Shown: positions 1 through 13,101, counted from the stretch's first letter. The stretch is 64,000 nt of DNA from Eonycteris spelaea (GCA_003508835.1 PUFA01000289.1:248001-312000); one strand, 5' to 3'. Notes: generated by a model from the sequence alone, not told the origin. Made by a program: numbers and translations.

Positions 1-299
1 GGTTACAACCCACTGAGTGGCAAAGAAATGCAGTGGACCTGGTCCATGGCAGCAGGGAACAGCCCTCTGGGGTACAAGCAGGCCAAGGCTGATTGATGGT
101 AGGTGCACAGAGGGAGCGAGGTACTTCGTTGGCATGAGGCCTGGGGCTAGACAGTGTCTGCACTGACGGAACCAAGGCAGGTGGCCACTGGACCCAAGCA
201 AGGGCTGCAAAGTTGCCAAGAGACTGCATGATCTGAGGAGCCACACTGGATGTCCACACACACACCCACCCACACAGAGCGCATGCCTGCATTGACAGA

Positions 300-545
300 C
301 TACAGCAGGAATGGAAAAAGCAACCACCACAACCAGAAGAGAAGCTTCCTAACTCCATCAACGTCCCTCCAGTGCCCTCTACTGACCAAGTTTAACACCC
401 TGCCCACTGCAAAGGAGAAATGCTTGAGTCCATTTATAGCAGAGCAGGTACTGAAGGGTGAACTTAGAAAAGAGAGGCATTGGTTAAAATCTGGCAAAGA
501 GGTAGAAGCAAAGATAGGAGTGTACAAAAGGCAAATGAATTTCCT
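300..545. repeat. Possible ancient interspersed repeat (L1 3' UTR or LTR type)
   Basis: The run from about 335 to 480, including 'cagtgccctctactgac' and 'aaaggagaaatgcttg', resembles a recurrent ancient mammalian repeat. I cannot name the family. An alignment to a repeat library is needed to settle it. Confidence 0.3.
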
Positions 546-1509
546 GGATGATTAGAGTTTTAAAAGAGATGTTATTTTAGTGGAACCTTCAAGGATGAGT
601 AGGATTTTGATACACTGGCGGGGGTGGGGGTGTGTGTTGCGGGTGGGGGGAGGGGTGCTGCGGAAGTGAAAGAAAACTCATTCCAGGTTGAGAGGACAGT
701 TTTATTATTACTCCAGGATCTTGGGCAAACCATTTTTCTTTAAGCCTACCTATTTATAAGATCCCTAAGAGGTTAAAATTAACAGCAGACTGTGAATTAC
801 TCTTTGAAAACAGTTTAAGGCACTAGATAAAAACACACTTGATGGTAATCTCTTTATATAGTAGGAGGCAATGCCCAAGAGCTGAAATCAGCACTTCCGT
901 CTACCAGCTAGAATTCAAGCTCCAGTACGAGTTCCTACGAGACTAATCTACTCCTACCCCAGTTCCTTCTAGACACTTGTGACATCAAGGCTCTCTACAA
1001 GTCTTTGCTGAATGAATGAGTGAATCTTGGATTATCATGAGAACAGAGAAGACCTTCCATTTAAAATCAAATGAACCTGAAGGAAAAATATGACTGCTTA
1101 TTTACTTAAAAAGGTAAAAGAATTAAATATCTCCTTTTTCTACACATAGTTAGCACATTTATCTATATCTTAATGTAATATAACAGGAAATAGGAAATAA
1201 GGATTTTATTGAGAAATGAATATACAGTGTCACCCATCCAAACTCTTAATAATTTCCATAATAAGAAATAAAAATCAGTCTCAAAATCACCTGAGCCCAT
1301 GGTCAGCAGGAACATTTTATTAAGCAGTCTGCACACTGCCAGACCCCCACCATAGCCCAGGCCTCAGAGCACACAAGGGCTACTGCCCTTAGACTGCCCA
1401 ACAGGGCCCAGACTATTAAATGTCCTAGAAGCTTTAGGAACGCCACAGAGTTCAAATTCTCCAGATTCTGAAACACTAAAAGTATCAAAGACAGGTCAAC
1501 AGAAAGGGA

Positions 1510-1712
1510 AGAAAATATTTATTAAATTCCAACTCAATGCTGGTACTCAGCTGGGTTTTAAAAAAATACGTTATCTCATGTAATTCTCATTCGTTTCGGA
1601 TGAAGGAAGTAGAGTTGGAGAGATTAAGAAAACTGCCCAGCATTACACAATCTAGTGGGGCCAGAATTCAAGCCCAGGGTCTAACCGATTTCAAAGCTGA
1701 CTCCCTTTCTCT
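1510..1712 (-). repeat. MIR SINE (reverse orientation)
   Basis: The order of blocks is that of a reversed MIR. A 'tatctcatgtaattctca' block comes first, then a 'gaagtagagttggagagatt' block matching the reversed MIR core. A 'gcccag...ttacacaatct' block follows, and then 'agaattcaagcccaggg'. It is diverged and lies within the presumed intron 2. Confidence 0.75.
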
Positions 1713-2639
1713 TGGATGTGGGCTGCCTTTCCAAGAGAAAATTTAACTGCAGTTTCACTGGGCCTGTAACAGCTGTTCGACTCACCTGAGTCACTACTGC
1801 TGGTTGAGGACAAGCTGACAGATGGAAAAGTAACGATGACATTAAGAACTATCCCCAAATCCTCCCATCTTGCTCCATATGTTGCCTTTTCGCTCAACTC
1901 TGTCCACGAGCTGAGTAACACATATTTTTAAATATATATATTTTAAGACAAGTTCAATATAGTCTCTGCTCTCTGTCCTATTGTAAAATCAACACCTCTA
2001 TTCTTAAATTAAGGATGATTTCATATTTCAGTCATCAAATGCTCACTGAAGGAAAGTTGGTCTCGCCGGATGTTGAAAAATAATCTGAAATGAGACTGCT
2101 GGAACTTCCAACCGTTAACAGCTTGATTTACTAACAAGACCACCACCTGACATCTGTGCAATGCTCTACGCACAGCACGGTGCTCTCTGAGAAAGCACAC
2201 GTCATCTCGCCACAAAGCTGAAAAGGCTCTGGTGAGGCAAACCGAGATTCTCACTGATCTGGGATGGGCACCACCTCCACCCTTCGATTTTTAAACTTAA
2301 TTCATCTTTCTCCGGCCACCGAATCATTAATCATCCCATCCGTCTTACATTCTTTCTTGTCCCCACCCCACCTTCTCCAATCCCGTGAGATACCAGCTTT
2401 GTTCCTTCATTAGAAGAGACGCCTGTTTCTCTGACTACAGAAGCCATGCTGAAGCAATGTCCCAGGAACAAACTTTATCTTTTACTATGTCAGGAAAGAA
2501 CAGTCAATTCAGAGGATCTCTGGCCCAGCCTCAGAGTTCAAACCAGAGCTCAGAAAGTACTTCCCTGCCACAGCAGTCTGCAAAGATAAGGTGGAATGGA
2601 GTTAAGGACTTGGGGTCTGGTGACGGAAGAAAGGAAGCG

Positions 2640-2795
2640 TGAATATCTGACACTGATGAGTCAGTTAACTTTCCTTTTCTTTTTATTTCATTTGCCTCAT
2701 AGGGAACTGTGAGGTGGAAATAAAATCACGCCTATCAAATACTTATTAGCACAAAATCTGGCCACTGTGCTCACTAAATATTAAGGGCTGCCGGT
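2640..2795 (+). repeat. Possible degraded MIR SINE
   Basis: 'ttgcctcatagggaactgtgagg' followed by a 'tgctcactaaatatt' block resembles the 3' half of MIR. The match is weak. Confidence 0.35.
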
Positions 2796-3559
2796 GTCTT
2801 GATGCACAAGCCATGTAAAGTAGTAACGTCTCCCACATTCTCATCATTCCAGCAGCCAAGGGGAATGGAAGGCCTTGAATAGTCTCCTGTCTAGAGTGAA
2901 AACACTTTAGCTGAAGGATAGTGTCTTTCTACCCATCATCCAGGGACCCTCTCCCTTCCAGCTGTGACCTCTGCTCCTCTCTCAGGTCTCAACACTGATT
3001 TGGAAGATAGACTCCGAAGGTGATTACCAAACATTTGGAAAGTCAGTAAACACATTAGAATTCTTGGGTGCTCAGTGCCTTACTAGTTTCACTTGGGTTA
3101 CAGAGTGAAGCTGCCCTCCAGTTGTTTAAAATCTGGCCAGGGCTTAGACTGATGACAACAAAGGAGCCAAGTGAAAACACAGCAAGATAAGCTTGACGGG
3201 GAGCCAGGTACACAAGGAAGGGAGTGGACTGAGGGGAACCTTCTATTGCAGGGTTGGATGTAGAGGGCAGTTTCCAAGTCTCGGTTCCGCAAATCTGACT
3301 ATCAGTGTTGCTCTCAACATAAACATGAACTGTTCAAACACGGTAAAAGTGTTGCTTTCAACATATACAGTGAACACAAAGTGTTCAAATCCTAGAATTT
3401 GGGTTTAAGGTTTTGATGTTATGCAAAGCCCTGTACTATACAGTTAAAAGGATACTCACTTTAAATTTTAGATGTAAACTCAAAAATAGCCTTTGGGCTT
3501 GTTCACAGAGTTTTAAGAATTTTCTTTAAAACTTGACCTCTTTCCCACTGCACAGGAAT

Positions 3560-4330
3560 AAGGAGCTTTTCTCTTGATGTTGGGTGAGAAAAGGAGCAGA
3601 GGGGTCTAAGCCCTCAGTCTTCCCAAAGGGACAGGGCTCAGAACTTCGGCCCTGTTCCCACTTATTGCAACAAAAATGCAGCTGAATCCAGTGCACTTCA
3701 GTTCTCCACCCTTAAGGATACCTACGGGGCCTCCCCAGGCGGAGAGCATTTAGCCCGTGTGGTGTTTGAGTCCGGACAAACCTGGAGTAACAGTGGCCCC
3801 CTCTCCATAACCTTGACAAAGATCTCCAGTGTGAACTGTCAAAATTCAAACGAAGAGCAGCCCCACGCTCACCACTAGGAAACCCTGTTTTCTTTTAATT
3901 AAAAAAAATTTAGAGGTCATCCCTCAGCTTTGTTTACAAGTAATGAGTCCTGCGGCCCCCATTTATCACCCCTGGAGATTCTTTTACACTTTGATGAAAA
4001 AGTCAGGGCGCATTGTGATTTCAACTGCTTCAACAGCAATCCTTTCATTTGCAAACGAAGCCCTGGCCCCCAGTAAGAACCAACTGTCAGAAAAAATTCA
4101 TTGCCTTTCCTTCCAATGATTTATCGGAGATGGGGGGAAGAGAAGCTGGCTTTAAAACAACTTTTCAGCAAAGGTTCCCAGCGCACCCTGAATGCTTTCC
4201 CGACCTTCGCTGGTTCTTTCTCTCCAAAATGCCTCTTTCCCAAATCCCACTGCTTGTGAAAGGTGACCTTTTCACTTGAAGCTATCCCAGCCAGAAGGAC
4301 TTTCTTCTTCTCCCCTTTAAGCTTTCACAG
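3560..4330. other. Non-repetitive, moderately GC-rich intronic block, possible regulatory element
   Basis: This stretch recognisably matches no repeat family and is richer in G+C and CpG than its surroundings. It includes a forkhead-like 'tttgtttac' near 3931. No splice-bounded coding exon is apparent. It may be a conserved noncoding element of the host intron, but I infer this only from composition and absence of repeats. Confidence 0.25.
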
Positions 4331-4840
4331 AAAGCAGAAGTGGCCAAACATTACTTATTTGTTTAGGTGTCTGTCCCTTAGGACAACTCTCCAGAGCAAG
4401 GACTATACCACCATCCGGAGTTGGCCATAACACACACTCAACTTTCCCAATAATTAGGTCACAAGGGACCCACATTCCCCCATTTTACATTAAAGGGAAT
4501 TAAATATTAAGGAAGTTTAAAAGGAACAATTTAAAGATTTCTTGACTACCTAAGAACCTGAGGTGGTAGTCAAAAAAGAGGAAAGTACACAGCACGAGTA
4601 GTACAATTTTTTTTCAAGAAAACTTTAAAAATTAGACTATAACATACATTTTTAAAAGAGCACAGCTCGCACATGCCTTTTCACAAAGGGACAAACTCTT
4701 GCAACCAGCACCCAGATCAAAACACAAAACAACACTGGCACTCTTGGACTATTAAACTATTTTTAGCAAATAGACTTATCTTCTATCTAATCCAGCTTTA
4801 GAGCTGATTTCTATTCTACGGGAAATACCTGGGAGAGAAC

Positions 4841-5041
4841 CACAGGGATTCTCAACCTCAGTACTACTGACATGTGAAGCCAGAAAATCTTTGTGGTAGG
4901 GGCCATCCTGTGCACTCTAGGACGTTTAGCAGCATCACTGACCCCCACCTACTGAACTATGACAACTAAAAATCTCTCCAGACATTCTCAAATGTCTTCC
5001 CACTTCTGCAGGGCAAAATTATTTTTGGCTGAGAACCACTG
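4841..5041 (-). mobile_element. MER5A-like nonautonomous hAT-Charlie transposon
   Basis: About 200 bp starting with a degraded terminal repeat ('ttctcaacctc') and ending with 'gagaaccactg'. Internal blocks are diagnostic: 'catcctgtgcactctagga', 'gtttagcagcatc' and 'aatctctccagacattc'. The order is that of reversed MER5A. The length matches the family. Confidence 0.85.
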
Positions 5042-5141
5042 TTATATAAGAACAAGGTAACACCTTAAGGGGAAGCAAAAAGACAAGTCCACAAAGTAGG
5101 ACATACATTCAAATCAGCTTCCTCAAACTGTCAACAAACCA

Positions 5142-5168
5142 CCCACCCCCCCCCCCAGAAAAAAAAAT
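5142..5168. repeat. Poly-C then poly-A low-complexity tract
   Basis: About 12 C residues run into about 9 A residues. This is simple sequence prone to slippage. Confidence 0.9.
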
Positions 5169-6666
5169 TAGGGTAAATACTCTAGATTAGGACTCAAGAG
5201 ACAAAACCTAATGCAATATATGTACTTTGGCTCGCTTGAACCAGGATATAAACTTTAATACACATTTTAAAACAATCTGGACAGTTTGGAGATAAGCTAG
5301 TTATTAGAAGATTCCAAAATATTAATTTTATTAGGTATGAGATCAGTGTGCAATTAGGCAGGGAAATACCATATATTTTTTATAGATGTACATAAAGCAT
5401 GCAGAAGTGAAAAATTAAATGCCTGGGTTACTTTAAACCATTTAAGCAAAGAAAAAAGAGAAAAAGAATAAATTTTAGAAGGTATGGCAAAATACTGAGA
5501 AACGTTAAATCTGGGGAATGGCATTTGAAAGTTAATAAAATATTCTCTCTGCTTCTACTAAAGTCTGACTATTTCTATGACAAAAAAAAAATTCTTTTTA
5601 AGTGAAGAAGACAAAAGGAGAGAGTAGACAAGAACTATGATTAAGTCTATACTAAATTAGGTTACCATGGCCAATCATGACCAATATTAATTAATCCTGT
5701 GTTGCTGCTACAATGCACAAGATTTCTTTTTCTTTCTTTCTCTCTCTCCCTTAAGATTCTCTCTTTTTAACAAGAAGTCTTGAGCCACCTCATGCTTTCA
5801 ATAGCTTAGTACGGTGTGTTCACTTAACTATACCTGTTAACATTTATGTAATACATAACATTTATATAAACATATACAATCCAACATCTACCATTTTAAA
5901 ACCAATTTAAAGCAATAAAAATGGTGAAACTCTGAAGTGCAGGTTATGAAGAAGGCATCAGAACTTGTTGGTCAAAAGCAGAAAGGAAATTGCGCAAGCC
6001 TTTCATGTTAAATGTTTAGTGTAATAATTAAAAATTTTCCCAGCCAAAGCAAACTAGTTGCCCCAGGATTTCCTACATTCGGCTATTAACTTCTCCAGGC
6101 CTTTGCTTCTTCCAGTACTGTGAGGCTGACTACCATGTAATCTGACCACTTATGGGGTTATCGCAAAGTACAGAAAACAAAACTCAAATTCTGAAGTAAC
6201 ACCCTCCAAGCTTCTGAAAAACAAGGGAAACTGGAACTGAAATTCTCTTTTTCTTAACCCTGTTCCACAGACTCCAAGAGAGCCTTGCTATAGTTTTGGA
6301 AGAAAGACTTACGATTGAAACTCTCCAAAAAGAAGAAAAAGGTTCTTCCCCAAATCAAAATAGTATAAAATTAGTACCCCTATAAAGATGATATCTTAAA
6401 CAATTCAGCTTTCTGTCCAGATCCACCACTATGCACCAAAGTGTCACCTATAATGACATAATGCAACAGCCTGGACTAGTAGCCATTTTATTGAAGGCAC
6501 TGAATAAATATTAATTCATTCTCTTCCAACTCTCAGCATTGGTAGAGAGTTCAGGGCTGAGAGCAAACAGAAAAACCATGTACAAATGAATCTGCAATTG
6601 ACCCATGGGCACACTGACTTGTGAACTGTGAACAATCTAAAGATGACTCTAAACATAAATGTGCCT

Positions 6667-7127
6667 TACCAGAAAGCCATTCTACTCCTCAATATCTACC
6701 TAAAAGAAATGAAAACATGTGACAAATGAAAACACATTCTTCATAACAGCCAAAAAGTAGACACAACCCAAATGTCCATCAACTGGTGAACAGTAAACAA
6801 AACATTGAAACAGCGATACAATAGAATATTATTTGGCAAGAAATAGGAAAGAAATATTGATGTATGTTATAACATGGGCAAATCTTAAAAATCTTATGTT
6901 GAGTGAAAGAAGTCAGTTACAAAAAACACAGATTATATGACTGCATTATATGAACTGTCCAGAAGAGGCAAAAGTATTAAGTAGATTAGTATTGACTGGC
7001 AGTTGCATCTATCTATTTGGGGTGCAATTCTGATATTAGGTTGTAGAGATAGTTACAAACTCAGTAAATTTACTAACAATCATTAAATTATATACTTAAA
7101 ATGGCATGTAAATTATACCTCAATAAA
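6667..7127 (+). mobile_element. L1M-type LINE 3' fragment
   Basis: The last part of an old L1 is recognisable from 'attctactcctcaatat', then 'aacccaaatgtccatcaac', 'aatagaatattattt' and 'gagtgaaagaagtcag', ending near 'acctcaataaa'. It is followed by a TG microsatellite in the tail position. The element is 5'-truncated and diverged. Confidence 0.85.
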
Positions 7128-7128
7128 G

Positions 7129-7156
7129 TGTGTGTGTGTGTGTGTGTGTTGTGTGT
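7129..7156. repeat. (TG)n microsatellite
   Basis: TG dinucleotides run directly from the 3' end of the L1 fragment, with one interruption near 7150. Confidence 0.95.
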
Positions 7157-7484
7157 TTAAGACTATGCTACTTATAGAATAGTCTTATGCTTTATGTGTG
7201 ATTTAGGACAACCCCAAAGCCAATATTAAATATGAAGTAGAATACAGTAAAACTTGTAAATGTACCCACATGCCCTGCAAATGAACATACTCTGTGTTTT
7301 GCTTTCAAAGGTCTCTTTCCTCTATGTTCTCCTTCCTATGAATGCTACTCCTGGAGTAGCTCACAAAGGAATCTTTACCATCCTGAGTTGCCTCTCCAGA
7401 AAGCCTTTCCCCTCAACATAACATTCAGGAAGCTACTGACTCGCCTGTAACCCGCCATTCTACCATCATCACCAGAGTGGTGGA

Positions 7485-7662
7485 CTTTCATAATTTATTG
7501 AGGAGTTATGATGTACCAGTCAAGGATGATAAGCACTTTACATGCATTATTCTCTTACCCCATTTTAACGAGGCTTTAAAACTTGAGCCATTTGCCCAAG
7601 TAACCAAAGTGTCAGAGATCTAAACACGAGCTGTCCAACTCCAGAGCCTCACACTGGAGCTC
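7485..7662 (-). repeat. MIR SINE (reverse orientation)
   Basis: Reversed MIR landmarks appear in order: 'gcactttacatgcattatt', 'ccccattttaacgaggc', 'catttgcccaagtaacc' and 'ctccagagcctcaca'. Confidence 0.75.
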
Positions 7663-9284
7663 TCGTATCACAAATCCAGTAATAGGTCAAGTGAATTTTA
7701 CTGGTCAAGTGAATTCTACAGTTTAGTCTGAATTTCCCAAAATGTAACTGTTTGGAAGTAACTAATTCTGAAAAAGATTTCCCGAGGTCTGTGATACTAA
7801 GCCTAAAATCAAACTCTTCTAAATCTATCAAACTGAGTGACCCCTCCTAAACTACGCATGACAATGACAATGAAGTACTTAATACTTAGGAACCATTTTC
7901 TAAAATAAAGGGAAACAATGAATTCTGTGACAAAAAAACATTATTACACTTGTAAATCAAACCTAAAACGACTTGCTTGGGAAATACAGGAAACCTGTTT
8001 CCCAGTTTGCAAATCCAGGTGTGGATTATTTACAATGCCAGGGCCAATCACGGTTTCAGGAAAACGAGAGCCATTAATCTCTCCAATAAGCGTTTGGAAG
8101 TTAGGCCCCTGATTTACTCACACACAGAAAAATCTGTCCATATAATAAGTGCTAATCAGCTTAACACCTTGTAGCTTCCTCACTAATTGAGGACTCTTCT
8201 CAATAGAAGAGTTACACAGTATTTCAGGCTCTCCTGGGAAGGAGAGCTTCCAACACTACAGTACAATCATATGATTCAGGGTTCACAAAATACAATCCCT
8301 CACATTTTCCAAATACGTTAAAGCACATTGGCAGATCTAAGATATTTATAAGAAGTACCCATCCTTACTGGCTGAAACAATAAAATCATGTCCCCAAAAT
8401 CTGGTTACACATGACATAGCCTGAAATAAAATTTCCTTCATTCTTAGTTTTATCTTAACAAGTTTTCCCTGAAGCATCAAGTAAAAATTTCCCAGGACGT
8501 GTCCCAGCTTTCTTCTCTGGCTTCATTTACCTGAGCCCAATTTCAGAGGAATATAATTTAGCAGATACTTTGTAAAAATTAATTTTAGTTTCCTAACTCC
8601 AAGAAGAAAATGAGATGTCAAGCAATAGGTACGACGGTAGGGTAAAAAGGGGAACATGTAGTGAAAAGGCAAAAATGCAGGTTCTTTTTCAGCAAGGAAA
8701 AGAGGAGTAAATTAATAGCCCAGGAAAAATTAAAAACACCATTCAAAAATCACACAATTTAAAATAAAGCATGAATTTGAACAACTTTCTTAGCAAAAGA
8801 TGAGTTCATTTGTCCTGATCAATATGAACCTTCTCTTTCAAGTGGTATTTGGGTTGACTTTGAACCCATAGAGGATAAATGAAATCCTAACATTATTTTG
8901 CTTCCTGTTCAAAATCATGTAAATCATGCTGATTAGCTTTTCAACTTTTATTATTAATTTAAAGACAAAGCTTGCAAGGGCACAGATAATTATAAAATAA
9001 AGTGTGTTATCAACCTGGACAATTTAAAACTAAAAGCAAAGCTAACAATTGGAGGATAGAAGAGTGAGAATAAGTGGAAGGGAGAATAAAGATTATTATT
9101 ATACCAGACTATGGAAAGTTGATGGCAAAAGAAAATAAAAAATATTGAATACTGATTATGTAATATATAACTAATATAGTATATTAATATAGAATACATT
9201 AATTAGAATAATATAGATACTTAAATGTTAAAAACATTTAAATAGAAAAACAAAATAACAAACATCAAAACTGATTATAAAACG

Positions 9285-9530
9285 TAAAATACCATATGAT
9301 TATATTTCATAAAATTCAAAAGCAGGCAAAATGAATCCATGGTGTTAGATGTCAGAATAGTGGCAGCCTTTGAGGGAGGTAGCAGCTGAAAGGGGACAGG
9401 CAGGGGCTTCTGGAGAGCTGGTATTGTTGTCGCTTGATTGGTTACACAAGCGTGTTCACTTTGTGAAAATGCAATGAACTGTACTAATAATGTCTGCCCT
9501 TTTCAGTTTGTTATACTCCCAATAAAATTT
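9285..9530 (+). mobile_element. Old L1 3' UTR fragment
   Basis: Blocks such as 'caaaagcaggcaaaatgaat', 'gtcagaatagtggcagcc', 'ttgattggttacacaagcg' and 'caatgaactgtac' follow the order of the 3' end of old L1 elements (L1ME/L1MC type). Confidence 0.7.
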
Positions 9531-11224
9531 TTGGAAAGAACAAAAAGCGAGGGAAAGGAAAGGAAGGTAGGGGGGAAATATAAGTGAGCTCAGATTCAAC
9601 AGTGTCTAATGCTGATAAATCTGAAAAAAATCACAGAATAAGCCTATTATTTGTAAGAAGTAAAATATTGTCTTTACATATTACATATTACATTCATATT
9701 CTGTCCATGCTTATGACTTCTGATAAACCCGAACAAAGTAAGGGCTCACACTCAGACTTCTACTTAGTTTGATTAGAATTGTATACTCAATACATATCTG
9801 TTTCCTTTAAAATATGTGTTAGTCCTGGACCAGTGCCATATAAACTTGATGTTCTGGACTCCTATCGTGATTAAGCATTCAAACCAGTGAGCTATTGGTA
9901 TATATTAAAAATAGAGCTCCATTTAGGATTCCCCCTAGCTTTTCACCTGCACTGGGTACTATAATAAAACAGTTTGGTAACTGCTAGAATGTTATTACAA
10001 AGGGCAGCCACCCATCCTAACTTAATTAGCAACGATAGGAAATATGTAAATAATAGAATACAAAATATCTTTTTATTCTTGCCACTGATAATACTGTTAA
10101 CTAATTTAATTGCTCCTTCTACCAGAAATTATACTGGATGCAATGTCAACTACTAGAAACTTCTGAAAAATCGGCCTCCACAAAAATCTTATAATTGAAA
10201 TTTAAAATTTCTTCATCCTCTTTCATTTTCACCAATCCGATATTTATATTCTTTTGTAGGAAGACCCAGTTTTAATACTCTATAGAATTCAATGCTACCT
10301 AACTGATGAATTCAAAGGACCCTAATCAAGTGCCAACAATAACTTTTCTAGAAAATAATCAATGACTTCAGAGTATATGTGGGAATGTAATGACAAAGAA
10401 TTGACCCGAATATTAGAATCTATAAAAATATAGTGAACAAGTATGGCACCATTGCCCAAAGATACAATCAATGGAACAAGAGTCTAATAATAGATTGAAG
10501 AATGTGATAGAATTCAGACAAAGCACTCAAATCAGTGAGAAAAGATAGATGATATAATAAGTTATGTTTAAACAAGTGGCTAGCCTTTTGCTTTAAAAAA
10601 AAAAAAAAAAAAAAGGCTCCCTAACATCCCCTGAACTTTTTCACTTTCTTATTAATATGGGAATTCACAACACATGTTTTACACTAAAATTAATAACAGA
10701 TGTACCAAAATACTATAAAGTCAAAAAGATCTAAAATGGGTCACAAGAGGGCTAAGCAGCTAACTAAATGTGTGAATCCAGCTTTGTGGGAATTGTAGTG
10801 AACTAGAAAACATCTGTGCTTTCCCAACATTTTTTTTTTTTAACACCAAGTCTGTGAGGCAAGCTAACAAAGCAAATGTCTGCAGGAGCAAATCAGGTGG
10901 GAGTTCTGGAGTTCTGGTTGACCTGCAGGCTCAGGGGAATCAACATATCAGCACACCTGAGAAGTATTAAGACGTACCACTTGGGAAGTTCTGAATTAGA
11001 CAGCTCTGCCATGTCTAAAGGAGCAGTAGCTATTGAATTCTGAGTGTTCTATATGTTAATACAAGCCTGATGTTGTTTAACATTAAATTTTTCAAGAAAA
11101 GATGGAAGTCTAGATAGTTATGTAAAAAACTTTGGCAGATATATCCTTTTAGAACACAGTGAGTCTGAACAAAGCCCATCTGTTGGCCAGATCTATCCCA
11201 TAGGCCACCAGCTTACAAATTCTG

Positions 11225-11440
11225 ATTTAAATGCAAGAAAAAAAAAAAATGAAACCATTCAAGCGCTGCAGAGAACACATGACACTATTTTTACCATCTT
11301 GGAGTAGGAAAGACCTTTCTAAGCACAATCAAAACCAGAATGCATAAAGAACAAGACATTTGACTACATAAAAATTCAAAACTTATGTGTAACCACATTA
11401 GGAACAAGGCTAAAGACAGATGACAACAGTTTTCCCCCAG
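11225..11440 (+). mobile_element. L1M ORF2 3' fragment
   Basis: 'accatcttggagtaggaaag', then 'acatttgactacataaaaa' and 'aaaacttatgtg' match the C-terminal coding part of old L1 ORF2. It is short and not open. Confidence 0.6.
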
Positions 11441-12231
11441 GCTCTAGCAGAATGTGGACTGTTGCAGCCTGGGTCACATGCCTTCCTCTGTGGGGGAGGA
11501 GAGTGCACCATGTTTAACAAGAGTACCAGAACCACCTAGAATAAAGAATGAGTTTCTTGAACAGAAAGGGGGATAAAGTATGAAAACATTCAGGATGGAG
11601 AGGCACCATCATCCATTACTCAATAAATATTAGCTGAGTAAGTTTGCGTCTCATACTTTAATATGTTTTTGACTCTAATAGAATAAAACTGATGAGTGAT
11701 ATTAAGAATTCTTTCTGGCTATCAAATGAGTTATTCTTAATAACTGCATCAGAATGTGAATATGCACCCACCAGCAATGGTCATGTAATATATGCAAGAA
11801 GGCAGTTTACTATATGTGCAAAGGTGGAGGGAAAGATGTGAAAGTCAGAAAATGTAACAATGACAGAATGCCTTCCCTCAAGGCTCTCATGATGAGGTGG
11901 ATTTCATCATATTTGTTTCAGCACATGCTGAATATACGCACATTTTCCTAATTCGATGCGATATGGACCAGTGTCTTAAACACTGAATTAGGATGCTGAT
12001 TTAATGTAATATCCACAAGTTAAAGAAATGAGTTGAGACTCAAAGTACCAGATTTAAAGAAAATATGTAGCCAGTCTAACGGGTTTGACTTTATGTAGAG
12101 AAAACCAAAATTTTCACGTTTTCATGCATCTGAGCTCATAAGTTGCAAAAATGAAAAGGACCAAATTATTCTCTGAGAAATAAATTATAAAATTAAACAT
12201 CATCATCTTTGAATTACAGATAAATTCATAC

Positions 12232-12269
12232 CTGTTGCCACTGCTCTTGACTCTTTCAGTAAACGCCAT
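12232..12269 (-). CDS. First coding exon of an unidentified protein (MAFTERVKSSGN...), partial
   Basis: On the minus strand a tract 'tatttattttttcag' precedes an exon that runs from 12305 down to 12232. The exon ends in a good donor (AACAG|GTATGA, GT at 12231-12230). The ATG at 12269 has a purine at -3 and G at +4 and opens a frame MAFTERVKSSGN plus two bases of a split codon. Only 12 full codons lie in this exon, so the rest of the protein must come from exons beyond the left edge or undetected in intron 2. Positions 12270-12305 are 5' UTR. They contain an in-frame short upstream ORF: the ATG at 12305 is followed by TGA eight codons later. The exon lies about 11 kb downstream of a CpG-island promoter on the same strand, the usual layout of a noncoding exon 1 followed by a start-codon exon. 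I do not recognise the protein from this short N-terminus. Confidence 0.65.
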
Positions 12270-12569
12270 TGCTGCCAGTCAGTGGAAAGTGATAAATGTA
12301 TTCATCTGAAAAAAATAAATAGCCTGTGAATATCAGCCCGTAAATAAAATCATAGGCAAGCCTAACCTGTAAGAAATTGTACTGGAGAAGGAATTCAAAG
12401 TTCCCATTTGAATTAGAGAATAGTTCTTCACCAACTTCCAAGCTGCATGAACGAACTGGTTAGCATATATCAAAGGCCAAGTGCACTTTTAATTTTGAGG
12501 CTGCTACTCAAAGCCACTTCAGCAAGGAAAAAAAGTGCACAAGTTTATCATGAGAAGAAAGGAAATAAC

Positions 12570-12745
12570 ATTTCCTCCAGGGTCCACTATGTGCCAAGCA
12601 TTGTGTTAAGCCCTTTTAAAAATGACATTTCATGTAAACATCACAATAAACTTGGAAGGTAGATACCGATACCCATAAACTGATATCCCATTTAAAGATA
12701 GAAAACTAAAACTCAGCTTTAATTTGCCTAAGAAAACAAGTTGTG
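12570..12745 (-). repeat. MIR SINE (reverse orientation)
   Basis: 'ctatgtgccaagcattgtgt', 'taagcccttttaaaaatgac', 'gatagaaaactaaaactcag' and 'aatttgcctaag' occur in reversed MIR order. Confidence 0.75.
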
Positions 12746-13018
12746 TCAGCATCCTCACTAGAATCAAAAGAAAGGTAAAAGAGTATGCAAGAGAAAGGAA
12801 ATCAATGTTGACTTACATCATAATTCAACACTTGATAAAATAAAAAAGTGGGCCCCAGTAAGAGCCAGTCTTAAGATTTTACTTCCACTCATAAAAGGTA
12901 CTTAATTCCCAATGCAATCCGTGAGTATTCTCTCATAATAGTATTGGATTTTTTTTTAAAGTTGTTATCCAACCTGGGCAGACGGCTTTAGTACCATCTT
13001 GTGTGTCTCTAGAAACAA

Positions 13019-13051
13019 TCTCTCTCTCTCTCTCTCTCTCTCACTCTCGCT

Positions 13052-13101
<50 letters not shown>

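Larger units (their letters stand above)
1..12231 (-). other. Probable intron 2 of the left-hand minus-strand gene (continues past window edge)
   Basis: The donor at 12232/12231 on the minus strand implies that transcription continues toward position 1. I found no further exon with a convincing open frame and splice pair in this stretch. It contains the dispersed repeats listed separately. The parts 1720-4840, 5050-6660, 7670-9280, 9540-11220 and 11450-12220 otherwise show only AT-rich single-copy DNA and short homopolymer runs. Small internal exons could be missed by eye, because exons under 100 bp do not stand out against the background. Confidence 0.55.
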
